This document shows, in pieces, positions 8,456 to 16,999 of a stretch of DNA of 64,000 nucleotides (positions are counted from its first letter, which is position 1; each line of letters starts with the position of its first letter). The stretch is taken from contig JAQVHS010000001.1 of NCBI GenBank assembly GCA_028696075.1, positions 1 to 64,000 on the forward strand, given 5' to 3'. The notes below the pieces were generated by a model. The model was not told the DNA's origin. It worked only from the letters and a program-made list of their open reading frames with translations, and did not search any database. The stretch comes from Candidatus Gastranaerophilales bacterium. Its GTDB lineage: Bacteria > Cyanobacteriota > Vampirovibrionia > Gastranaerophilales > JAILCC01. The position numbers were made by a program, and so were the translations under genes.

Positions 8456-8589
8456 ACTTAAAGGTTTTTAAAATGGAATTTAAAAACTTTTAAAACAAAA
8501 TTTCTTTAACATATTTTTTCAGTCTGTCGATATCTGTTTTAAATTCTTTTTCTGCGGCGGCTGTACCATATAATGTTGATTTATCGCAA

Positions 8590-9012
8590 ATGGTATTTTT
8601 GCCTTTAATAAATATGGCTGCATCGGCAGGCTACGGTGCGTTAATTCAAGAACGAGAAATGACAAAAGATTTCATTGCTTTTGCGAAAAAATGGCTTACG
8701 GATATCACTGTTGCATCGTCAAAACATCTTATGGTTTTCACCGTAAAAGGTAATTCAATGGCTGGCGAAATCAATGACGGTGACTTGATTATCGTAAATG
8801 ATTCGATGAATGATTTATCAAATGACGGAACTTATGTTGTGAGTATTGATGACAAATTATACGTTAAACTCCTGCAAAGAATCCCTGGAAATAAAGTTCA
8901 GGTAGTGAGCAAAAACCAAGAATACTCCCCTTTCACAGTAGACTTAGAAACCGAACACTTTAAAATCATCGGCAAAGTCATCTGGTCAGGCGGGAAAAAA
9001 GATAGGTATTGA
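8590..9012 (+). pseudogene. S24-family repressor/LexA-like peptidase, missing its DNA-binding domain
   Basis: About 140 residues of the C-terminal half of a phage-type repressor. PLINMAASAGYG is the cleavage-linker type segment. VKGNSMAGEINDGDLIIV carries the catalytic Ser (GNSM), and YVKLLQR the catalytic Lys. The helix-turn-helix that should precede it is absent: the frame extends upstream only to a stop at 8491 with no coding character, and the ATG has no ribosome-binding site. It is probably a 5'-deleted remnant of a repressor of a lost prophage or integrative element. On the opposite strand at 8490-8580 a short open frame with coding-like composition may be the tail of another deleted gene. 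Confidence 0.65.
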
Positions 9013-9097
9013 TAATACATATTAAATTTGGTGGCTATGATCAAAGCGATTTAGAGAATATTTGAAGTTGAATAACATAATATAGAGGATTACAAAA

Positions 9098-9421
9098 ATG
9101 AATGAAGAATACAATCAGTTATCATTAGAAACAGACGAAATAGAAAAACAAATTGAAAATGAAGAAAAGTCATCACCATATAATAATGAAGATCGAAAAC
9201 TAATAACACAACCTTATGATATGAGCGTATCTACAGTGGTGGAACAAATTAAATCGGGAGATATTCAATTGGGCCCAGAATACCAACGAATGTACCGATG
9301 GCAAAACGATAAAGCCTCCAAATTTATCGAGTCTTTATTATTAAACATTCCTATCCCTACTGTGTTTTTAGCAGAAGAAGAAGATGTTACATATTCTGTA
9401 ATTGATGGCAGCAAAACTTAA
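9098..9421 (+). pseudogene. DUF262 protein, N-terminal fragment
   Basis: 107 residues. YDMSVSTVVEQIKSGDIQLG, then PEYQRMYRWQNDKASKFIES and SVIDGSK, is the start of a DUF262 (ParB/Srx-like) domain of the GmrSD/SspE type found in phage-defence genes. The normal next step, DGxQRLTTL, is cut off: after IDGSKT the frame stops. A good start (ATAGAGGATTACAAAAATG) shows that the 5' end is genuine. With the fragment at 9406-9801 this looks like one gene, or two neighbours, joined by an internal deletion. Confidence 0.75.
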
Positions 9422-9801
9422 AATACTATAAAGAGAAAGTTAAATTAGATAAATTACAAGAATTATATGATGTTATATTGAAATTTGATGATGTATTTAA
9501 AAGATTAAATCCTTCATACAACGAAATCCCAATTTTATTGAACGAAATTGATAAACTTCGAAAAAATATAACTTCTGATGTTGAATTATCAACTGCATTA
9601 AATGATTTTAACAGTATTTATTGGTTAATTAATCGTTTCTTAATAACACTGAATGACCCAGGGAATAAAAAAAGTGCTGAAATTTCTGAAAGTTCTAAGA
9701 AAGAATTAGAAAAAATTCAATCAATAGTTCAAGATTTAATTTTGAAAATCCCACTAAAAGCAGAGCAATTGAAAAACATAATTCAAAAGGAATTGGCATG
9801 A
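9406..9801 (+). pseudogene. 3' gene fragment following the broken DUF262 gene
   Basis: An open frame from 9406 (after a TGA) to 9801, in a different frame from the DUF262 fragment and overlapping its last codons. It reads NLKYYKEKVKLDKLQELYDV, then a helical, charged stretch ending in NIIQKELA. There is no start codon with a ribosome-binding site (a TTG at 9478 is the first possible one). It is probably the 3' end of a deleted DUF262 gene or of a partner gene next to it. Family not recognised. Confidence 0.5.
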
Positions 9802-9822
9802 TTTCTGTAAATAAGATACGAA

Positions 9823-11181
9823 TTAATTTAACACTTGCTTCAAAATATATTTATTTGTCAGCCAAAAACATTGTTTTGTAAAAGGTTTTCCATTTGGCAG
9901 CTCGTAACAATCGTTTTTATCTTGCCCATGGGGACGGACGTGAGATACTTCATTAAAAGTCATTCCCGGTAGATTATTGTAATCCTTGCCACTTTTTGTC
10001 GTAATTTTAATTCCGTCTTTTATAACCTTTACAGTTTCTTCCCAGACTTTTTTAACTTCTTCCAAATCTGAGACGGGCATATTCCAAAACATAACTCGCT
10101 CAAAAATCAAAACCCCTGTTTTATCAAACTTAAAAATAATGAACATAAATTTCGTTTGTGAAAACAAATTGTACATATAGGAATCTTCCCAAGTCTCTTC
10201 GATAATTTCTTTAAATTTAAATGTCGGGAAAGACATACTTTCTTTTACAGTATTATTGCTTTCTATTCGGATAGTTTTCGGAGCAATATTTGCTTTTATA
10301 AATTCTTCTGTTTTTGCAATACTTCCCTTAACTCCAAGGATAGCAGCAACAATCCTTTCGTTAACCTGTTTCATCTTTGGATTAAGATTAAATTCTTTAA
10401 TCAATGAATCTTGAGTTCTTCCATAATATGGACGGAGTTTATTTTCAATGTATTCTTCAAATCCAACTTGAGCAAGAGTTTTTTCATCGCTAATCAATGT
10501 TTCTTCGGGCTTTTCACCAAATGCATAATTATTTAGGACATAAGTCATATAGGACTGTTTTAGGCAGAAAGCTCTTTGATTTGCTTTTATATCGCAACAT
10601 GGTTGATTTCTTAAATCTTTATCACCGCCGGCACCTTTACGACAAGCCCCAAGATACAATGTATCACCTTCGGAAAGTTCATGAGCTTTTCCATCTCTGA
10701 TTTTTTGAACAATTTTTTGCCAATCTTGTTTTATAATTATCAAATCTTTTTCAGGATATTCAAAAAGAATGGCTGAAAGTACTTTGAAATCTTTGACTTC
10801 AAGGTCTTTGAGGTATTCATAATACATCAACAATATTTTTTGATTTTTCGCCCAAAAATGACTTGTTTCAAAGCTTACCTTTACTTCTGCCATATAATCA
10901 ATAACATTGAGGACTAAACGCTCTTTCGCAGTTTTCTTTCCTGATTTATTTTTTATAAACGGTGTAACTTTAAGCTCAACACCCAATTCTTTAAAATCAG
11001 CTTCCGGGCGTGAATTAACTTTTCTTCCAAACCAACATTCTTCAAACATTTGACCGACATTGCCTTTGTTTTTGCCTGTAGCAAGTCTCCCTGTACTATC
11101 AATTGAGCCGAAAGGAATATCAATTGCTTCTTTTGCTCTCGTCAATAAATCTGTTGTTGTTTTGTAACTTTTTTCTTGCAT
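9823..11181 (-). CDS. type II restriction endonuclease, Sau3AI/MutH family (GATC)
   Basis: 452 residues, close to Sau3AI (489) and about twice MutH, as expected for the two-lobed Sau3AI group. KGNVGQMFEECWFG is the conserved N-terminal segment. EADFKELGVELKVTPF holds the PD-(D/E)xK-type centre (D, E and K of ELK). DTLYLGACRKGAGG and RAFCLKQSYMTYVLN are further family blocks. The second lobe (after about residue 240) should be a catalytically silent MutH-like copy. The expected site is GATC, cut 5' of the G. It is divergent from the cytosine methyltransferase 72 bp away, the usual arrangement. GATC is markedly rare across this window, which fits a long-standing active system. Confidence 0.9.
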   Translation of the reverse strand: MQEKSYKTTTDLLTRAKEAIDIPFGSIDSTGRLATGKNKGNVGQMFEECWFGRKVNSRPEADFKELGVELKVTPFIKNKSGKKTAKERLVLNVIDYMAEVKVSFETSHFWAKNQKILLMYYEYLKDLEVKDFKVLSAILFEYPEKDLIIIKQDWQKIVQKIRDGKAHELSEGDTLYLGACRKGAGGDKDLRNQPCCDIKANQRAFCLKQSYMTYVLNNYAFGEKPEETLISDEKTLAQVGFEEYIENKLRPYYGRTQDSLIKEFNLNPKMKQVNERIVAAILGVKGSIAKTEEFIKANIAPKTIRIESNNTVKESMSFPTFKFKEIIEETWEDSYMYNLFSQTKFMFIIFKFDKTGVLIFERVMFWNMPVSDLEEVKKVWEETVKVIKDGIKITTKSGKDYNNLPGMTFNEVSHVRPHGQDKNDCYELPNGKPFTKQCFWLTNKYILKQVLN

Positions 11182-11253
11182 TTATGCCACCTTCACCCCA
11201 TGTATGGTAACATAATTGAGTAGGAGAAAATAGGATTTTTAATCAAAATTAAC

Positions 11254-12528
11254 ATGGTGCAAGAAAAGAATAAAATCAGAATTGTTGAATTATTTGCCGG
11301 TGTCGGAGGCTTTAGGCTCGGATTTGAGCGGACTTCTGATGTTTTTGAAACCGTTTGGGCCAATCAATGGGAGCCTGGACGAATTACACAATATGCTTAT
11401 GATTGTTATAAAACACGCTTTGGAGAAAATCATAATTGTATAAATAAAAATATTTCTTTGGTTAAAGATGATGTTCCCAACCACGACCTGCTCGTAGGCG
11501 GTTTCCCTTGTCAAGATTATTCTGTTGCTAAAACAGGTGCAAAGGGAATTAACGGCAAAAAAGGGGCTCTATGGTGGGATATTGTTGATATTGCTGAAAA
11601 GAAACGTCCCCAATATATTTTGCTTGAAAACGTTGATAGATTGCTTAAATCTCCTGCTGCACAACGTGGAAGAGATTTCGGGATAATACTTAGAGGTCTA
11701 ACAGACTTAGGTTATGCTATTGAATGGCGAGTTATAAATGCTGCAGAATACGGTTGTGCTCAAAGAAGACGCCGTACATTTATTTTTGCAGTACATGAAT
11801 CAGCTTCTTTTTATAATAAATTATTACAAACACCTAAATTTAAAGTATTAACTGAATGTGGATTTTTTGCTTCTGAATTCAAAGTTGATAAAAATATAAT
11901 TTCAGAAAATGAAATAAGCGTTTGCGATATTTCGAAGAAAAAATATGCATCGCTAGTTTCTGTATCTGAAAAATTTAACATGCAATTTTGCAATACAGGA
12001 ATTTGCATTGAGGGCAAAATTCACACGATTGAAACGACACCAATTATGCAATCGCCGATAACACTTAATGATATTTGTCTTAAATTTGAAGTTGATGCCA
12101 GATTTTTCTTAAATGGTAGCACAGAAAAATGGCAGTATTTGAAAGGTTCAAAGCGTGAACCGAGAGTCAAACCTAACGGGGAAAAATATTTTTATACTGA
12201 AGGGTCTATGGCTTTCCCTGATCACATGAATATGCCAAGCAGAACAATGCTTACAAGTGAATCTTCTTTAAACAGAAGCACACATGTTATTGTTGATTAT
12301 AAAACTAAAAAAATGAGGCTGCTTACGCCTATTGAATGTGAAAGACTTAACGGATTCCCTGATGATTGGACAAACACAGGAATGCCTGAGAAATTTAGAT
12401 ATTTTGTAATGGGCAATGCACTTGTTGTTCCTATAATTGAAAGAATAGGTAGTAACCTCCTAAATATTATTAACAGCGAAAAAGTTATTTCACTTCCAGT
12501 CGAAAGTAAAGTTTTGGCACAAGTCTAA
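11254..12528 (+). CDS. C5-cytosine DNA methyltransferase, partner of the Sau3AI-type enzyme
   Basis: 424 residues. Motif I is IVELFAGVGGFRLG (AdoMet binding), motif IV GGFPCQDYS with the catalytic Cys, motif VI LLENVDRLL, motif VIII AQRRRRTFIFA, motif IX-X RLLTPIECERLNGFPDDW, and motif X VMGNALVVP. All catalytic blocks are present. The target-recognition region lies between VIII and IX (roughly residues 190-340). By analogy with M.Sau3AI it should make GATm5C and protect host DNA. The 72-bp divergent intergenic region must hold both promoters. Confidence 0.93.
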   Translation: MVQEKNKIRIVELFAGVGGFRLGFERTSDVFETVWANQWEPGRITQYAYDCYKTRFGENHNCINKNISLVKDDVPNHDLLVGGFPCQDYSVAKTGAKGINGKKGALWWDIVDIAEKKRPQYILLENVDRLLKSPAAQRGRDFGIILRGLTDLGYAIEWRVINAAEYGCAQRRRRTFIFAVHESASFYNKLLQTPKFKVLTECGFFASEFKVDKNIISENEISVCDISKKKYASLVSVSEKFNMQFCNTGICIEGKIHTIETTPIMQSPITLNDICLKFEVDARFFLNGSTEKWQYLKGSKREPRVKPNGEKYFYTEGSMAFPDHMNMPSRTMLTSESSLNRSTHVIVDYKTKKMRLLTPIECERLNGFPDDWTNTGMPEKFRYFVMGNALVVPIIERIGSNLLNIINSEKVISLPVESKVLAQV

Positions 12529-12596
12529 AAAGATTATAAATTAACCCCCAAAAAGCATTCAAAAAGCCATGCTTGTAATTTTCATAATATTGCCCA

Positions 12597-12619
12597 AAAT
12601 CATTATTTTATAATGATTT
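12597..12619. terminator. hairpin after the methyltransferase
   Basis: AAATCATTAT / ATAATGATTT around a 3-nt TTT loop is a perfect 10-bp A+T-rich stem, with no strong T-run. It separates the methyltransferase from the next gene, whose -10 (TGCTATAAT, TATAAT at 12644-12649) lies just downstream. It could be a weak terminator or a protein-binding palindrome. Confidence 0.4.
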
Positions 12620-12689
12620 CAGATGGGTAAACTCTTAATATGCTATAATTAGGAAATGAAGTTACACAAAACACAAAAAGGAGCCAAAG

Positions 12690-13061
12690 ATGGAAATGAC
12701 GATAAATCATTTAAATAAACTTATTGAGACAGGGAAGCAAATTCTGAAAACCAAAGAATATTATAATGTCAATGATAATTTTTCGGGGGTAGTTGTCGTT
12801 AATATAAATGCCGAAGGCTATAGGGTAAATTCTGAATTGTTTACAAGATGGAAAGCAGATATTGATATTTTTTTAGGAATGAATCAACTATTTTCAAAAT
12901 CTTACGACTCCTTTAAGGAAAAACATAAACTAAATTCATTCGACGAAACAAATAGGTGTTTAACAATATTAATGGCTTTAAAAGATTATATTGAACAATA
13001 TTTACAAAAGAATATTGATATAAATACTAATAAAGCCGTTCGTGCCAAAGTTGGATTTTGA
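12690..13061 (+). CDS. hypothetical protein in the defence region
   Basis: 123 residues, family not recognised. An extended -10 (TGCTATAAT) lies about 40 bp upstream and AAGGAG sits just before the ATG, so it is a genuine expressed gene. The sequence is soluble and helical, without signal peptide or membrane segment. It ends KAVRAKVGF. The 139 bp that follow hold only a possible 20-codon remnant starting at 13095. Its position between a restriction system and a HEPN gene makes a defence-related role possible, but nothing in the sequence shows it. Confidence 0.6.
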   Translation: MEMTINHLNKLIETGKQILKTKEYYNVNDNFSGVVVVNINAEGYRVNSELFTRWKADIDIFLGMNQLFSKSYDSFKEKHKLNSFDETNRCLTILMALKDYIEQYLQKNIDINTNKAVRAKVGF

Positions 13062-13200
13062 AAATAAAAGTCAGATATAAAAGAAAGGCAAAACATGATT
13101 AATTTTAATATTCACGAAATGTGTCGCAAGGATTTGAAAATCTTATTGCAGTCATAACATCTATTATTAAATTTATTACGGTTTTCATTGCAATAAAAAC

Positions 13201-14016
13201 TTATTTATCCAATATTACAAGCTCTTGTTTTTTAAATGATAAGAAATATTCTTCATCTGATAGTTCAATGCTAGGATAGTCAGAAAAATCTTCAAATTTG
13301 CCTTCAAGTAAATTTATACATTTATGTTTATAGCCCAAATATAAACAATGAGGAATAATAAATTCTTTCACAAATGGATTATTTTGATATTCTTTGCATA
13401 CAAAATTCTTTATACCTGGAGGATTTTCAATAAACCACGGACGAAACCCAAGTGCGGTAAAAAAATAATCTATTATCTCATGTATTAAATTTACGGCTTG
13501 TAATGCTTTTTCTCTTCCATTGTTAAATATACTTTTATTATAGTGTACCGATTCAGTACGAAGCTTTTTTAATTTTTCAAAGCAGGTCCAAATATCTTGA
13601 TTGTCAATGAATTCCCATTTTTTCAAAACTTTTATCATAAAACTCCAATCATCACAGGATTGTTTATTATAAATTGTTTTAATCTCTTTTGTGTTAAAAA
13701 GATCTTTTGCTTGTGCTTTATAGTAATCTCTCAGTTTAAACATAAATTCATTTAAAATTCTCTCCCCAAGGGTGCAAGCACCAACCCATGCAGTATAATA
13801 ATTCCCAAAAACAAAGGTTTTGTATATTTGGCCATATAGAAGATTTTCTTCAGATGAAATTAATATTGGAGCTTTTTTTAAGTCTTTTAAGTTTTGAAGT
13901 TTTTCTTCAACATTGTTTTCACCAAAATCTTGGATGATGCTATTAACTGTATCATCCAAATCTAAGCTATTTCTTCTGAAATCAAAAAAATAATTAACAA
14001 GTCTATATCTTTTCAT
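13201..14016 (-). CDS. HEPN-domain-like protein
   Basis: 271 residues. KKLRTESVHYNKS contains an R-x4-H motif, the active-site signature of HEPN RNases found in toxins and abortive-infection proteins. It sits at the start of a helix after a helical block (YTAWVGACTLGERILNEFMF), as in DUF4145-like HEPN folds. The remaining C-terminal 90 residues are not recognised. No antitoxin-like neighbour is visible. It is a single gene on the reverse strand with no close operon partner, between the restriction system and the repeat array. The HEPN assignment rests on motif and helical context only. Confidence 0.55.
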   Translation of the reverse strand: MKRYRLVNYFFDFRRNSLDLDDTVNSIIQDFGENNVEEKLQNLKDLKKAPILISSEENLLYGQIYKTFVFGNYYTAWVGACTLGERILNEFMFKLRDYYKAQAKDLFNTKEIKTIYNKQSCDDWSFMIKVLKKWEFIDNQDIWTCFEKLKKLRTESVHYNKSIFNNGREKALQAVNLIHEIIDYFFTALGFRPWFIENPPGIKNFVCKEYQNNPFVKEFIIPHCLYLGYKHKCINLLEGKFEDFSDYPSIELSDEEYFLSFKKQELVILDK

Positions 14017-14071
14017 AACTTAATTATACATTGAATTAATAATATATAATTATAAATTTCTCAATTTGCCC

Positions 14072-14990
14072 TGTCACTTTTTCTCATTCTCTATGTCACT
14101 TTACAGTAGTTCTTATCAGGTTCATTCTGAATGTTTGACAATCAGTTTGGAAAATCTTCCCACTTGATTATATATGTAAGGTATACTCCCCCCATTCCCC
14201 CCGTAAGGGTTTTTCTCAAAGTGCGACATGGGCTGGGAACGAAAGAAGAGAAAGAAATGCGGACATATTTTTTATGGAATATTATTATCAAACCATATGT
14301 CTGATTATAGAATAGTTTTTGAAAAAGTCTTGCCTCGCTTTGAGTCCAAGCACTCAAGCTCAGCATTAACTTTTTCGTAACTTCTCCTAGGAGAAGTTCG
14401 CCAGGGCTCACTTCCGGATTTAAAGCGCCTGCAACACCTTTGGTGGTGGCGGGCTGAAAATTCCGAAGGAATTTGAAGGCCGCGAAAAATTGATATTTGG
14501 ATGATATTGCTACGAAAGAACGTTTTGCTGACGTCAGCAAAATGGTCTTTTACTTCAAAATGTAATTTAATTATAGATTTTTATATTAAGACTTCAACAT
14601 ATTTTCTTGAAAAATTATCAGTCAGTTTTGTAGTTCTTATCAGGTTCATTCTGAATGTCTGACAATCAGTTTGGAAAATCTTCCCACTTGATTTTCTCAA
14701 AATTAAAATTTTTCCATTCTACTTGTCACATTTTCCATTCTGTCTGTCAAATTATAATTATAACTTAAATATTTATCAGACAGTTTTGTAGTTTTTATCA
14801 GGTTCATTCTAAATGTCTGACAATCAGTTTGGAAAATCTTCCGACTTGATTGTCGCAAAATTAAAATTTTTCCATTCTACTTGTCACATTTTCCATTCTG
14901 TCTGTCAAATTATATCCGACTTGATTTTCGCAAAATTAAAATTTTTCCATTCTACTTGTCACATTTTCCATTCTGTCTGTCAAATTATAC
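14072..14990 (+). repeat. array of TGTCA-type direct repeats
   Basis: A unit beginning CAGTTTTGTAGTTCTTATCA, followed by GGTTCATTCTGAATGTCTGA, then CAATCAGTTTGGAAAATCTT, occurs near 14104-14168 (first part only), 14623-14757 and 14781-14915. The second half alone recurs at 14914-14989. Each second half contains two 21-bp steps: TTCCATTCTACTTGTCACAT and TTCCATTCTGTCTGTCAAAT. The core CATTCT-N4-6-TGTCA/TGACA occurs about ten times, including a variant at 14083-14098. Tandem sites of about 20 bp are what TnsB/TniA/MuA-type transposases bind at element ends, so this may be the right end of the Mu-like element. It is not a CRISPR array: copies are few, unit lengths are uneven and there are no unique spacers. 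Confidence 0.7.
14169..14622. repeat. palindrome-rich insert within the repeat array
   Basis: About 450 bp separates the first repeat half from the full copies. It holds two perfect 20-bp palindromes, AACTTCTCCTAGGAGAAGTT (14379-14398) and TTTTGCTGACGTCAGCAAAA (14523-14542). Other hairpins include AAATTCC-GAA-GGAATTT (near 14458-14474) and CACC-TTT-GGTG. It is more G+C-rich than its flanks. A 132-codon open frame on the reverse strand crosses all the palindromes and is not credible as a gene. It looks like a small non-autonomous element or dispersed repeat; no target duplication could be identified. Confidence 0.5.
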
Positions 14991-15005
14991 AAATTATACA
15001 AAGAA

Positions 15006-15095
15006 ATGACTTTAAAAGTATTACTTATTCAAGAATATAAAGAAGCTACCGATGAAGTAAAAGAAACTTGGCAATTTATAAGTATTCAGATATAG
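15006..15095 (+). pseudogene. short coding-like remnant after the repeat array
   Basis: A 29-codon frame (MTLKVLLIQEYKEATDEVKE, then TWQFISIQI) begins right after the last TGTCA repeat. The composition looks coding but there is no ribosome-binding site and no recognisable family. Probably a gene fragment at the edge of the mobile region. Confidence 0.25.
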
Positions 15096-15130
15096 TCAAA
15101 TAACTATGGGTAAAATTAGGGGTAATTTCA

Positions 15131-15165
15131 AAAAAATAAGGCTTTCGATTTCTCAAAAGCCTTAT
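15131..15165 (-). terminator. terminator of the tRNA-fMet gene
   Basis: Read on the reverse strand, ATAAGGCTTT, a 10-nt loop, and AAAGCCTTAT form a perfect 10-bp stem followed by six or more T. It starts a few bases after the tRNA 3' end. Confidence 0.88.
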
Positions 15166-15171
15166 TATAAT

Positions 15172-15455
<284 letters not shown>

Positions 15456-15582
15456 TTTATTCTTTTTTCAATTCTATCTTATAATCACACAAAAAGATAT
15501 TAATTTCAAGCATTTGCTAAACTACGCAATTTTCCGGGATAAAAACTCTTTATTAAAGTATGAGAATTATAGGGAACCTTTA

Positions 15583-16377
15583 ATGAGCGAAATAACAATT
15601 AAACCTGTAGCTGAACCTGTAGTTATGCCTGTACCTACAGCTAAATCTAGGGCTGTAGCTGCATCTGGAACTGGGGCTCCATCAATTTTCTCAGGCACAG
15701 AATCTAAAACAAAACCGGAAACACTACCTGCAGAACCTGAATTTTCCGAACACACTGTAAAAAAAGGCGACACATTAACTAAAATAGCTGCTAGACATGG
15801 TATAGAGTTAAAGGAATTAATGCGGGCAAACGGACTTAATAAAAAAAGTGCAGACAAACTACAAATTGGACAAAAACTTCTTATTCCGATAAAACCTAAA
15901 GCACAAAATACCACTCAAACAATCAATAGCGCAAGTTCAGATAAAAACTTCCAACAAGCGCTTTCTTTCGTTCTCAAAAAAGAAGGCGGCTACAACCCTA
16001 ATGACAAAGGCGGTGGAAGCAATAAAGGCATCAGACAAGATATTTACCATGCTTATCTGCGCAAAAATGGAAAAGAAATCAAACCAATAACACAAATAAC
16101 TGATAAAGAAGTCGAAGAAATTTATTACAAAGAGTACTTTAAAGCCTCGGGTGCAGATAAAATAAAAGACCCTAAATTAGCATTAGCTGTTTTTGACACT
16201 TCTGTTAACATGGGTGTTTCTGTAGGAAAAGCTATTCTTAAAGCAAGCAACGGGGATTTCAATAAATTCTTGGAACTTAGAATAGAAAAATATAAATCAA
16301 TAGTTAAAGCAAACCCTGCACATGCAAAATATTTAAACGGATGGATTGCCAGAGTAAATTCTCTTCGTGACTTTTAG
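15583..16377 (+). CDS. LysM plus GH108-type muramidase
   Basis: 264 residues from the ATG at 15583, preceded by AGGGAA; longer in-frame starts read through repeat-adjacent non-coding DNA. N-terminal Pro/Ala-rich segment (to about residue 60), a LysM peptidoglycan-binding domain (HTVKKGDTLTKIAARHGIEL to KLLIPIKP, about 64-110), then a GH108/PG_binding_3 lysozyme-like domain (FVLKKEGGYNPNDKGGGSNK to the end) with the catalytic-type Glu in KEGGY. Such enzymes cleave the glycan strands of peptidoglycan. No signal peptide is seen, so export would need a holin, lysis or a non-classical route. GH108 is often phage-derived, so it may be a domesticated endolysin. Confidence 0.85.
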   Translation: MSEITIKPVAEPVVMPVPTAKSRAVAASGTGAPSIFSGTESKTKPETLPAEPEFSEHTVKKGDTLTKIAARHGIELKELMRANGLNKKSADKLQIGQKLLIPIKPKAQNTTQTINSASSDKNFQQALSFVLKKEGGYNPNDKGGGSNKGIRQDIYHAYLRKNGKEIKPITQITDKEVEEIYYKEYFKASGADKIKDPKLALAVFDTSVNMGVSVGKAILKASNGDFNKFLELRIEKYKSIVKANPAHAKYLNGWIARVNSLRDF

Positions 16378-16430
16378 TCAACTCCAAACGAACTGTTTCA
16401 GCCAACTATTTTATTGTTTAATCAATAATT

Positions 16431-16949
16431 TTACGTCTGTATAGTAAATAAATTAGCGAGATTAGACTTCATTTTATCAACAAGTCCCGTAAATTGCGCA
16501 AGTTCATTTTCCGTAAAGTTCTTAAGAATTTGCTGAACCTGTTTATTTTTAATAATAGCGACTTCTTTAACACGTTCCAGCCCTAAATCTGTAATATAAA
16601 CATAAATAACTTTTTTATTACTTGCCTGTTGTTCTCTGCGAATAAATTTCTTTTCTTCAAGAATAGAAAGCATTCTTGTAACATTAGGTCTGTCTTTAAG
16701 CAAAAGTTTAGCAAGCTGTCTTTGATAAACCCCGTTATTTTTAAGCAGGACAAACAAAACTTCGTACTGTTCCAAAGTTATATCTTTAAAAGGTGACGCC
16801 ATCAACGCCTGTAAAACCGATAACCTAATCATTGTAGTAATTCTATTAATATCGTAACAAATACCAAGCTCAACCGATTTATCTAAATTACTCAACGCCT
16901 TAACCCCTTCCAATAGTAACTTACTGTTATTATTAAATATATTAAACAA
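16431..16949 (-). CDS. MarR-family transcriptional regulator
   Basis: 172 residues. A winged helix spans about residues 70-140: LEQYEVLFVLLKNNGVYQRQ, LAKLLLKDRPNVTRMLSILE, then the wing FIRREQQASNKKVIYVYIT. Flanking helices supply the dimerisation domain, as in MarR. It converges with the muramidase gene and is followed upstream by an unrelated small gene, so its target is not evident. Ligand and regulon unknown. Confidence 0.88.
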   Translation of the reverse strand: MFNIFNNNSKLLLEGVKALSNLDKSVELGICYDINRITTMIRLSVLQALMASPFKDITLEQYEVLFVLLKNNGVYQRQLAKLLLKDRPNVTRMLSILEEKKFIRREQQASNKKVIYVYITDLGLERVKEVAIIKNKQVQQILKNFTENELAQFTGLVDKMKSNLANLFTIQT

Positions 16950-16999
16950 TTAAGGCATGATTGTCAATTATATATACCAATAGCGGAATTAAAATCCGT

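Noticed and set aside
8490-8625. Reverse-strand coding remnant opposite the S24 gene start
   Set aside because: Composition looks coding (GTAAAEKEFKTDIDRLKKYV), but it overlaps the S24 linker and no family or start is visible; mentioned only in the S24 entry.
14142-14540. 132-codon reverse open frame
   Set aside because: It runs through two perfect 20-bp palindromes and other hairpins, has no ribosome-binding site and no family; the segment is better explained as a palindromic element.
14600-14990. CRISPR array
   Set aside because: Repeats are of uneven length and adjoin or overlap without unique spacers of constant size; no cas genes are present.
1-15171. Integrative element using the tRNA-fMet 3' end as attachment site
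   Set aside because: No copy of the tRNA 3' segment was found on the left side and no active integrase is present; only adjacency supports it.
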